Assembly (NCBI GenBank): GCA_958510875.1
Contig: OY294067.1
Span: forward strand, 144,498,046 to 144,562,045
Length of the DNA: 64,000 nucleotides
Source of the DNA: Endomychus coccineus
Taxonomy: Eukaryota; Arthropoda; Insecta; Coleoptera; Endomychidae
Direction of reading: 5' to 3'
Shown here: piece by piece, positions 9,601 to 19,796 of the stretch
Numbering within the stretch: the stretch's first letter is position 1
Layout: every line of letters starts with the position of its first letter
Made by a program: the position numbers and the translations under genes
Notes under the pieces: generated by a model
Databases searched by the model: none
What the model saw: only the letters and a program-made list of their open reading frames with translations
What the model was told of the DNA's origin: nothing

Positions 9601-10524
9601 GTGAAAAATGTGTTTATCATTGTGAACGCAGAAAGAAATGAACGACGAATATCGTGCAATTGTAAAATTTGTGGGCGTAAAAAGAGACAATTTATAGGTG
9701 GTGGAGTCAAGGAAATTGAAGCAAAAGAATTACATCGACCGGTTATAAGAAAATTTTGTAAGCGCCGTATAGTAACTTCAGGTATAGATGACTTGTGGCC
9801 TGCAGATTTGATAGTTATGACTCGATATGAAAAGGAGAACGATGGCTTTCAATATATATTTAACGTAATTGATACATTTTCTAAATTTGCTTGGAGTAGA
9901 GGTCTGAGATCGAAAAATGGATATGAGGTTGCTACTGCCTTCAAAGATATTCTAAACGAGTGTAAAAAAGTGCATCATTCTCCACCCAATTTGCTACATT
10001 GTGATAAAGGTGTAGAATTCAGGAATGAGGATTTCAAAAAAATTCTAAATTTATCCAATATAAAAATTTATCATACCGAAAATGAAGAAAAATCTTCTAT
10101 TGTAGGAAGATTCAATAGAACTATGAATAACAAGATGAAAATACGGTTTGAGATCTACAAAAATTTCAGATGAGTTCATACGTTAAAAACTATATTGAAG
10201 GAATACAATTATTTGAACGTCCATAGCACTATTAAAATGACACCTGCCCAAGAGAATAAATCTAACGAGCAGCATCTTTTAGATACAGTTTATGTGTACG
10301 TAGTTGGGAATGATGAGCCTAGATTCGCTGTGGGTGATCGTGTCAGAATAACTCGTAAAAAAGAAGAACTTCAAAGTAAATATCAAAGTACGTGGAGGTG
10401 AGAAATTTTTGTGATCGATAAAATTGCATATACTGATCCAATCACATACCACATTGAAGATTTAGATGCAAATCAAATAAGTGGCAGTTTTTACGAAAAG
10501 GAATTACAGAAAACTGTAATGTAG
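9601..10524 (+). pseudogene. Maverick/Polinton retroviral-type integrase, inactivated
   Basis: The DDE core (rve) spans about residues 55-180: first Asp in WPADLIVM, NVIDTFSKFAW beta strands, second Asp in LLHCDKGVEF, and the final conserved block SSIVGRFNRTM. In the family the residue before RFNRT is the catalytic Glu; here codon 10105-10107 is GGA (Gly), so the triad is broken. In-frame TGA codons at 10171-10173 and 10399-10401 interrupt the frame, after which recognisable C-terminal sequence (FAVGDRVRITRKKEEL, then ITYHIEDL) continues to TAG 10522-10524. The enzyme would insert the linear element into host DNA. It is convergent with the polymerase, 3 bp from its stop. Confidence 0.88.
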
Positions 10525-10527
10525 TGT

Positions 10528-11517
10528 TCAGAAACCCCAAGGTAATGAGTCAATTATACCATCTCGCTCAATAGTTCTCTGTTTATCATAGTCCATTTTG
10601 AAGGCTTTCCTAACATTATCTTTTGTAACTAGATTCTTCGTTTTAGTATCTCTTGTAATCATTTTATAATTTGATTCAATTTTGTCTAGTTGCTTGTGTA
10701 CTATGTTTTGCAATTCTGTTCTATTCAGTTTTTGAGCATTTTCGAAGTTCAATGTGAATCCTTTTATTTTTGTAATTTCTTTTCCTTTATTGTTTTGTAG
10801 TAATAGCTTTTTGGCCCTGTATATATCCATGACTCAATATACTCGTTCCTTGCAAGTTCGTCTGTCCATTCACCTAACATGCAACCTGTTGTTACAGTGT
10901 TTTTCCCATTATCAATATACACTATACCATCTGTGTCATAATAAACCACGTGATCTCCGAAACGCTCCAACATTTCATATAATCGTAATCTAGCATTCGA
11001 AGTTGTGAAAGCAGCTATAAATACGTTAGTTGATGTACAATCTTCTACGTACATTTCTCTATATTTGTAAGTTACTTGAATAATATTCTCATTTACAAAT
11101 ATGCAATTGGAAATTTCCAATTTGTCATTTAGAAGAAGTGTGTACCATCTTCCCACATCAGTTACGTATTCTGTTTGTGTCATGTTCTGTCTCTGTCCGA
11201 ACTTTCCCCATAGGGAGTTGAGGCATATTTTGGCTACTGCTCTCTTGCCTGGATTGGTTAAAATTTTATCTAGTTCCAAATCAATACCCATTCATTCTTT
11301 GATAACTTTGACATATTCTTCTTTCGAATTGTAATCATGTGGGCCTGCTTCAAGTTTTATTTTTCTAAAATCGCGAACGTAGCCTTTGAACAAATCATTC
11401 GATTTTTCTGCAAAATGCCCTACTTCATATATATCGACAATTTTGTAACCTTTTTCAATCGCCTTGTTAACTTCATCGGTAGTCCAAGTCCCTACAAAAG
11501 CTCTTTCCTTTCCCGTG
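10528..11517 (-). pseudogene. Family B DNA polymerase, C-terminal half (palm/thumb)
   Basis: This part carries the protein-primed polymerase landmarks: the conserved block GTWTTDEVNKAIEKGY near the insertion point, motif B as KICLNSLWGKFG, and motif C as YYDTDGIVY, where Gly follows the catalytic Asp instead of the usual Ser. The C-terminal end (MITRDTKTKNLV...) is typical of Maverick enzymes. The frame shifts between pieces, and an in-frame TGA lies just before MGIDLELDK. The 5' side ends at the LTR element beginning about 11516; the rest of the gene resumes at 14756. Confidence 0.88.
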
Positions 11518-11995
11518 TGTAACGCTCGTCATGTGGGGATCAGCTCTTAAGGTTGGGCGGTCTGTCCTAAACTGCCCCGTGGTCCTGGAATAGGCATAGG
11601 GGATGGAAACACCACACTTAGAAATAGTTACTTTACTTAATTGTAGAGCTTGACGTCATTACGACTTAAAGTCTTGCTCTACATAATAACAGTACAGATA
11701 CTAATCAGATACTATTGAATACTCTATTATGACTGAATATATATATGATTGCATGTCCTTAATAAGTATATTATAATCTAATGTGATGTTATTGTTCTAG
11801 TTAAACTAGTCTAAGAGTCAAGGTATCTGTGCCACACAATACGTTTATTATAGTAACACAACATTAAACATATTGCTTTGTGGGTCAGCTCCGAAATCTA
11901 AACATAATAACGTTACTTAACAGAAATAAGGTCGAATTCTATAACTTAGGGTTTTTAGGTAATCTCGTATAGGAATGGAGGATTCCTATACTACA
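11518..11995 (-). repeat. LTR (3' LTR in the inferred minus orientation)
   Basis: 478 bp, closely similar to 14275-14755. It starts at the TGTAACG side next to polymerase sequence and ends ...CTATACTACA on the plus strand. The first ten or so bases differ from the other copy, so the exact outer edge is uncertain by a few bases. Confidence 0.75.
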
Positions 11996-14274
11996 CCTCC
12001 CAACGCGGTTCAAAAAAATGTTGAATTGACAGATTAACATTTTTTTTCCTTTTCAACATACCTTGTTTCTATTTTACAAACATTGTTCTTAAATTAATGG
12101 TCATACATATTATTATTATACTGTGGGATTTGCGCATACCTTTTAGTTTTACGGCTTTTTGCCTAAAATTATTTTATTTACTTACTTATATATATAGAAA
12201 CATATGTTATTTTTGTACCGTCTTCATGTCTTCCTTTATTTATTACATTCTTTATCATTATGTATTATATATAATGTGTATACGTCTGGTATAACATTCA
12301 TTCTCAATCCTATTTTATTACCGGCGGATTTTATTTCCATTTTTCTTTTTCAAAGCGCTTATCAATTCCTTATCCTTGGAGTTCATCATTATGCCTATTT
12401 CAGCAATAATGAAATTTCACACAAATTGACTACATTTCTCAACAATGCCCTTAGCTACAATGCCGATCGAAAGTGTAGTTTCATGTAAATCAAAAAAATC
12501 ATTTGCAACTCATATTACTGCTGTCATACTTTTCCACAACGTACCTAAGTCATAATATGCGGATCAATTTATACATTTCATCTCCATTTCACCTTTATAT
12601 ACTCTTCTGTATATACTTCAATACTGCGCCTACAATTCGTCTTCTTACTTTCCATTCACTTTCTTCCATGACATCTATACGTAATTGATTCAGCTTAATA
12701 ATATATTTCAATTCAATCCGTGATGTCTTGGGTGATCATTCCTATAGTCACTGGATTGCCCTTGAAATATGGAATAAACTGTTCGCTCGCAATTATTTTG
12801 CTGATTCAAATTTCTGGTACTACGTTTACTATATAACATGAATGAAATATGCTTTGTTGCAATGTTTATATTATTGTTATGATTTAATGAAGTTATTTCA
12901 TTGTACGCCAATCACATTTCTAAATAATATGTAACCATCATTCTAAACCTATATTAATTCAATTTTAAGATTATTTGCCGTCATCCTCCTGACTATAATA
13001 ATTCAATAATACTTGTTAAGTTTTTGAACCTCGTCAGATATCCAAACTTTGATGATAACATAATTTATTTTGCCTTCTACTTATAACCATCTCAAAAAAA
13101 AATTCTGCATAATCAATGCTTTATAATAATAATAAATGGTTTCCGTCCTGGAATAACCATATGTTAGCCACGTCATTGTTGGTCTAACAAATTATTTAAT
13201 GGTTTTGTGGGATAATTTCCCTGGCAACAAAATATTTGTTTAAACTAATTTCTGAACAATATGTATATGATTATACACATAACTTTAATTATCCGATAAA
13301 TAACTTATATTATTCTTACTATTATCCCAATATATTAATATTTAATACTTTTAGATATAATCTCCCATTAACTAAAAAAATTGATAATATTTATGAACTT
13401 AAAATACTTATCTCTTCAATAACGTAGTTATTTGTTAATTATTTCAGTCTTACTATTCCAATATCTTAATATGTTTTACTTTTAAACGTAATTTCCTATT
13501 TAAATTGTATTTTCAATTGAATTTAACTATCAGAAGTTATATAACGTTAAAATTACTTTAATATTCTATCAATATTGTTAAATTTATAAATCAATATAAT
13601 ATAATACATTCAATATATTCAATTTGAATATTAAAAGTTATATACTACGAAATTACTTCAATATTGTTCAATACTTCTTACTCAATAAATCAATAAATAA
13701 AAATTCATATCAACATACCACTATTTTGAATTTCACACTAAAAAAAATAAATAAAACTAAAATTGTCTGGAACCGTCATTACTCACATGGTTAATACATT
13801 TTCGGAGCACCACACTAAGGGGTTGACTTCTTCTGCTTTTTCCCAACCCATCGCTTGCAACCTGGAGGTCTGCGTTCCAATTTCCATTTTCTCATTCCAA
13901 ATCCATGGTCCAAATCCAATTCCAAATCCATTTCCAATTTCCAAATCCATTATGTCTCCTTGTAAAGCCATGTGGGAATCACGTATAGCTATGTGGAGAT
14001 CACATATGGTGATGTGGACAACAACAAAAAAAATTTTGTCACCATTCCATCCTTGAAATTTCCATTTCCATTCCAATCCAAGTTGCCTTCCCATAAAGAA
14101 AGGGGCTGGCAGAGATCGCCATGTTGGGGATCACTGCCGTATGCGTTCCTGTGGTCCATTTTCTTATTTTCCGTAGAAAAAACTGGTAGAAGATCGCCAT
14201 GTAATGTTTGTGGACTGACATAGATCGCCATGTAATGTTTGTGGACTGGCATAGATCGCCATGTAATGTTAGGG
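11996..14274. other. Interior of the LTR element: AT-rich, no gene
   Basis: No gag, protease, RT or integrase motif is seen in any frame. The part at 13230-13750 is extremely AT-rich. The part at 13890-14060 has runs of TTCCAAATCCAT-type simple sequence. About 14160-14270 holds the tandem unit described separately. Confidence 0.6.
14160..14270. repeat. About 30 bp tandem repeat abutting the 5' LTR
   Basis: Three units share GATCGCCATGTAATGTTTGT and the spacer GGACTGGCATA. On the element's own strand each unit contains TGGCGATC, which looks like the start of a primer-binding site. A PBS-adjacent sequence may have been duplicated; that reading is speculative. Confidence 0.6.
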
Positions 14275-14755
14275 TGTTGGCAACGGTCGTCATAAGGGGA
14301 TCAGCTCTTAAGGTTGAGCGGTCTGCCCTAAACTCACCCGTGGTCCTGGAATAGGCATAGGGGATGGAAACACCACACTTAGAAAGAGTTATTTTACTTA
14401 ATTGTAGAGCTTAACGTCATTACGACTTAAAGTCTTGCTCTACATAATAACAGTACATATACTAATCAGATACTATTGAATACTCTATTATGAATGGATA
14501 CATATGATTGCATGTCCTACATAGGTATATTATAATCTAATGTGATGTTATTGTTCTAGTTAAACTAGTCCACGAGTCAAGGTATCTGTGCCACACAATA
14601 TGTTTATTATATTAACATAACATTAAACATTATTGCTTTGTGGGTCAGCTCCGAGATCTAAACATAATAACATTACTTAATAGAAATAAGGTCGAATTCT
14701 ATAACTTAGGGTTTTTAGGTAATCTCGTATAGGGATGCAGGATTCCTATACTACA
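14275..14755 (-). repeat. LTR (5' LTR in the inferred minus orientation)
   Basis: 481 bp, the partner of 11518-11995. Shared landmarks include GGGGATCAGCTCTTAAGG near the plus-strand start and GATTCCTATACTACA at the other end. There are scattered single-base differences between the two, so the insertion is not very recent. Confidence 0.75.
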
Positions 14756-17340
14756 GTAGCATTCGCTCGATTTAATCGCAAAACATTTTTTACATAATAT
14801 GAATGTTGATTTTCCTTCTCTAACTGGTGAAACAGGATGATTCAAATTCTTCTGAGCTAATACTCTACAATTGATCAATCCATACCATGATGAATCGAAT
14901 GAAGATGGTTTAATAATTTTTGTTGGGAAACCCACGGGATAAAAGTCATAATATTGAACTGTTGGGTAAAGACTGCATACATCAATATATCTCATCTTTT
15001 TATTTTCAATTCTCAATTTGGCAGCGTTAGTTCTTCCCCCGTAGAATGCATCTCTCGGATTAAGAAGCTGAACGATATCATGGGATATTTTACTCATTGA
15101 TCTGTATTCTATCGATCTAATCCATTCACAATGCCAAATTTCGATAAAGTTATACCCAGCATCTCTAATCTTTTTACTTCTTAGCACTATTTTTTCGTAC
15201 AGGTCGTCCATTGTTTCATGATTCATATTGTTGACGGAGAAAAACATTTTTCACAACCATGCCAGAAACAACCCATATATTGATAGACAGTTTTTTCAAT
15301 TTTGTTGTACCCATCGACTTTAAATCCACAGGAGAAGCTACTCCTCCGTTAAGTGCATGTTGGACATTTTCAAAAGTATTCAACCACATAATTGATTCCT
15401 TGCTGTACATTTCTTTTTTATCATTTTTGATTATAGCCAATTCATTGTTTGGTAAGTATTATGAACGATAGATTGACATACACACATCTGCGATCGTCAA
15501 GTATTGAAAAGGGTCAATGTTTGCAATTTCTAGAAATTGTTTTCTAAGTTCTAAGCATCCTTGTCTCAATATATCAACATCTGATTCGCAGTACTCGAAA
15601 ATTTCTTTCCCAAAATTGAATATATAATTCTCATTCACTTTTTCGGAATGCCACTTCAAGAATTGTTCTCTCTGTTGTGGTTGCATTGAATTTGCACCGT
15701 AATATTTCACTGCAGGGATAGCAGCGATATAGTTTTGGTTCTGTGGTGTATTGAAATAATGAGGGAAATATCCTTTTTTGAGTTCCTTCAATCCAAAAGT
15801 TTTTGGGAAAGTCGACAACGGTGATTGAACAAAATTCGAACTATCGATAATTTTCAACGAAATTTGTGGGATTTCTAAAAGCATCAATTTTGAACCTGTA
15901 TAGATTGTAAACGGTTTTATGGTATTACTCATGCAATATTTTAGTATAAAATACGAGTCGTAGCCCTTAGCGAAATGTGCGATTGCCATATAATTCTTAT
16001 GTTCTTTGGAGATCAACCAGCTACAGAATTGTTCGTTTGTTTGAAATGAATATTTTTTGCCTTCTAAGTCATGTGCTACCACGAGATTAGCTATATGAAT
16101 TCCAGTGTCTTGTTGGGCTTCGTAATCAAATCATATGTATTTTGTAACATGTCCACAGGATTTTTGTTGTTCATTGGATTTACCATTACAAATACAGTCT
16201 TCTTCACAGAAGCCGCCTTTGGTTTTCTTTCTCATCATGTAACATTTATGAGTGTCCGATTCAACATATTCCTTGCAGTTAATGCATTTTCGGAAAACAC
16301 ACATGTGCTCCGAATCTCGTTCACACAATCTATTACATTTAGTGCATTTATATATATAACCGCAAATCTCTCCATGATTACTTAAACATTTATCGTTGAA
16401 ACAAAACCTATTGCAATCAGCAGATAAAATTTTGGATTTACTTGCTTCATTATGCTCCAGCTGTTTACATAAAGTGCATATTTTTCTTTGACTTGTACAT
16501 TTATGTTTATTTTTTTGTTCGTAAGGCTTATCGCATTTTTCACAATAATATGATCGTCCTAGAAATGCTGACATACTACTGATAACATCAAAATGGTTCT
16601 GATTTTTATAAAGGTATACTTTGATTTCTTTCTCTTCTCCTGAATATATAATACTGTTTAGATTCTCGGCACATATAATTTTGATCTGCATGTTCAAAAA
16701 TTCCTCCGATTTTTTAAAGTCTTCCAATGTAAATCTTTTTTCATTATAATCGTCAAAACATTCACATAATTGTACTGCTAAATTTTTTTGTGTCTTTCTA
16801 CCTATACGTATATGTTTTATTTCGTTCTGCGTTAGGTCCCTACCTAGTATTTTGTTCGTTTGATATGATAATGCTACTATGAGTGCTCGAGGTCCACAAA
16901 GATTATCCTCATTTCTGATTTCTGTTATACATCTTTTAGTTCTTCTATCATTTCTCCAGTTTATTATTTTTCTTCCTCTACCACCTCTTGGAATATCAAA
17001 TATCTGTACTTGATATCTGTTTGAAGAATATCTACATTTTGATCAGAAGTTGATATTTCGGCAATTCTTGTCAATAATTTAGAAGCATCTGTGTTAGTCG
17101 AAGTCGCTGTCGATATCGGATTATTGAAACCTGAATTTGTTGCTATTATTCTGATTATATCGCCCTTTTGGAAACCAGTTTTTTTTTCGAATTAAATAAT
17201 ATAGCATTAATAACTCTTGTTAACTGATTTCCTAGTTTGGTGAAATCAGATTCTTGCATGAAATTTTTATAAGCTGGAACAACTTTAAACTGTGATAATG
17301 TACTATTGAACTTTTTAATGTGAACAGGCTTTCCTAACAC
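14756..17340 (-). pseudogene. Family B DNA polymerase, N-terminal domain, exonuclease and motif A
   Basis: Overlapping minus-strand frames carry, from the N terminus: a conserved domain with the GPRALIVALSYQ and DIPRGGRGRK blocks; a Cys/His-rich zinc-binding segment (about 16140-16580); Exo I as FDYEAQQDTG just after an in-frame TGA (16131-16133); Exo II as HFAKGYDSYF, where Phe replaces the usual Asn; Exo III as EYCESDVDIL; and polymerase motif A as YIDVCSLYPTVQYYDFYPVG. It replicates the element's linear DNA in a protein-primed manner, by analogy with the family. Frame changes near 17330, 17180, 17020, 15450 and 15230, plus stops, show it is dead. It ends at the LTR element at 14755. Confidence 0.88.
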
Positions 17341-19032
17341 TGAAAGGAGATTTACGATATCTAGTATTATTAGCGAAAATAAAATCATCAAATGGAAATA
17401 TTTCAACTAATTTTAATGGTGACTGCACTTCTTGTTCAATTTTGTTAATATGTTTCTTCGATTTAATATGACACACCCAATTTCGATATTTCAGTTGTTG
17501 TTTACATGTTTCACAATATTTATTCCCGTGCACATCTAATGGTGAGCTGTTTTCTTTCACAGGTTCATTTGTTGAAACAATCTTTTCAGACTGAACTTCT
17601 TGTTTAATTTTGTTGATATGTTTCTTCGATTTAATATGGCGCACCCAATTCCGATATTTCAGTTGTTGTTTACATGTTTCACAATATTTATGTCCGTGTA
17701 CATCTAATGGTGAGCTGCTTCCTTTCACAGGTTCATTTGTTTCAACAACCTTTTTAGAATCCACTTTACGATAAGGAAGATCCAAATATACCGTCCCCGG
17801 AGACGAATTTTTTTTGATTCATTGGAATAGTCAAAAATAGGTTTGTCAGTAGAGAATAGAGGTGGTCCTGAAATTCTTCTAATTCTATCGGAGTCCGATG
17901 TATAATTTTCTTTATTCACTGTACGCAAAGGAATTCTTATATAATCAAAGTCTGGGTCGAAATAGCTATCGTAATAAACGTTTTCTTCAAGAGGTGATAT
18001 GCATGACTCCATGGGACGAGTAGATTCATTTATTAAGACTTGCGACGTGTCGTCAAGCAGTACATCTGGTTGTGGTACAGGTTTAGGCATTGTCCTTCGA
18101 AGATGATAAGGCGTTTGAACTGAATCTATCCATTTTTGAATATTTCCATCTATCTTACGACTTTGTCTTGATTCGGGTATTGATGATTTCTCAATTGTAT
18201 TTGACTGTTGATGGAGAATCGGTAAATAATTCTGTTCTCTATATGGAGCGGGGAGCACTGTTATAAATGAATCTTCTTCATCTTCCAAAATAGGCGTATG
18301 GGATGGCTCAAATTTAGGCATAGATCCACATTGAGTTCCAATTTGAACTTTACAATTTGATCGTTGAGTTGGCATTTTCTGAGCCGGTGCGAATGGTTTT
18401 GATGGACGAGTAGGTTTTCCCCTTAAAAATTGTGTCAATTCATCTACAGGAGAAACAGCCTTTGGTGAAGGTTTAGTAGTTGTCATTTGAGCACGATATC
18501 ATTTTTGAACGAAATCTATCCATTTTTTTTACATTTTCATCGATTTTAGGACTTGCTTTGCATTGAGGTATTGCTATTGTCTCTTCTGAATTTGGATTTT
18601 TACGAAGAATCGGCAAATGATTCCATTCATCGTTTTCTGAAGGCACTGTTATGAATTCACCACTGCCTATTCCCCAAACATAAGTTTTTCTATTATGAGT
18701 TCTCCAATAATAGGCGCCTAAAGGGATAGCACCTGATGCATCAATATTCCGACTAAACTTTTGTATATGTTTTTCAGATTTGACATGTCTGGCCCAGTTA
18801 CAGATTTTAACATCATTATTACACGTCACACAACGTTTATCAGAGACATTATCGTCAGTCTTTCCGTATTATGTTTATTAGTTTTGACACGCCGGTTCCA
18901 GTTGGAAGATCTGATATTGACTTTACAAGTACTACAGAATACTTTTCCGGCTGAAGTTTGTTGAGTATTAGCACTAACAAGTGCTGTTCTCTCGTTTGCA
19001 CGAATTTGAGTCAGATCGATGCTGCATGTCAT
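17341..19032 (-). pseudogene. Zinc-finger-rich N-terminal extension continuous with the polymerase
   Basis: Starts MTCSIDLTQIRANE at 19032. Four U1/matrin-like fingers follow the pattern C-x2-C...NW-x2-(R/H)-x-K-x2-KH: CSTCKVNIRSSNWNRR, CVTCNNDVKICNWARH, then two nearly identical ones, CETCKQQLKYRNWVRH and CETCKQQLKYRNWVCH, made by a direct duplication of about 168 bp. Between fingers 2 and 3 another region is duplicated: two LPIL...KIDxNxxKWIDxVQ modules. At least three frameshifts (near 18850, 18490 and 17790) break it. Conceptually the frame flows into the polymerase N-terminal domain, so it could bind DNA or RNA as part of one polyprotein. A separate gene fused by decay cannot be excluded. 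Confidence 0.65.
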
Positions 19033-19569
19033 CGTACTCTCTTACTATGTAGATCTCACGGAGGAAGAGCATTTTGGATGAGTGCAGATTTTACGCATGC
19101 GCAGTTTTGATTAACAACAAATGTAATGTAAGGGGCCACCGACCGAGACCAGTTGGACTGAATTGAAGGTGGCTGAAAAACTGAGAGGGCGATGAAGGGA
19201 TCGATGATGCCACCTTATTTGCGATTCGACGACATAAATGGGGGCGATTAAAATTGTTCCATAGATTAGATGAATTTACTTTATACAACAATGTGTACCA
19301 TGTGTCCTCTCTTACTACTGATGAGAAGCTAGAAGATGGATATAGTGAATAGTTCTGAAAGAGGAGGAGACCTTGTTTGAAAATCTAGATTCATACAAAC
19401 GAGAATTCCGCGAATACAGTATGGAAATTAATGCAGAAAAGATTAAATAGCTAAATGATTGAAGAATCGAATCAACTCAACAACAGCAGAAAATAGATGA
19501 AGCGACCAAAAAAAGGTCAAACAACATAAATGAATTCTTAGAGAGCGCATAACCAGGACCAGTAGAACA

Positions 19570-19570
<1 letters not shown>
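19033..19570. other. Region upstream of the zinc-finger/polymerase gene
   Basis: No gene is recognised. It should contain the element's promoter and perhaps its outer terminus, but no inverted copy of 1-235 is visible here, so the right end of the Maverick-like material is not defined. Confidence 0.4.
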
Positions 19571-19647
<77 letters not shown>

Positions 19648-19661
19648 GTATATATATATAT
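19571..19661. repeat. (TA)n microsatellite at the 3' end of the RLE element
   Basis: About 90 bp of nearly pure TA with one CG interruption near 19647. It directly follows the poly(A) end of the non-LTR element (read on the minus strand). A second TA tract flanks the element's 5' end. Confidence 0.95.
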
Positions 19662-19760
19662 ACACACTTTTTTTTTTACATTCAAACCTGGTCGGGGTTG
19701 CTGCGAGCTCCGACGACATCGCAGCAGTCGCGCCAGAAAAAACCTCAAAGGCGGTTAACC

Positions 19761-19796
19761 GAAGCTACTCCTCCCCACCGGTCGGTAAGTAGCTTC
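19761..19796 (-). other. 3' UTR hairpin of the RLE element
   Basis: GAAGCTACT and AGTAGCTTC form a perfect 9 bp stem around an 18 nt loop immediately downstream of the stop codon. In R2-like elements the reverse transcriptase recognises 3' UTR structure to start target-primed reverse transcription. That role here is by analogy. Confidence 0.55.

Larger units (their letters stand above)
11516..14755 (-). mobile_element. Non-coding LTR retroelement (TRIM/LARD-like) inside the polymerase gene
   Basis: Two direct repeats of about 480 bp bound a 2.3 kb AT-rich interior with no protein-coding potential. Read on the minus strand the repeats begin TGTAGTATAGG and end near ...TTACA or CCAACA, so they have TG...CA ends. 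The purine run GGGAGG immediately precedes the lower repeat, as a polypurine tract should, which fixes the minus orientation. The insertion splits the DNA polymerase frame. It must use proteins of an autonomous relative. I found no clear target-site duplication. Confidence 0.75.

Noticed and set aside
13763..14293. Overlapping ORFs of 83-103 codons on both strands
   Set aside because: They lie on simple TTCCAAATCCAT-type and 30 bp tandem repeats within a gene-less LTR element interior; frames are open by repeat periodicity.
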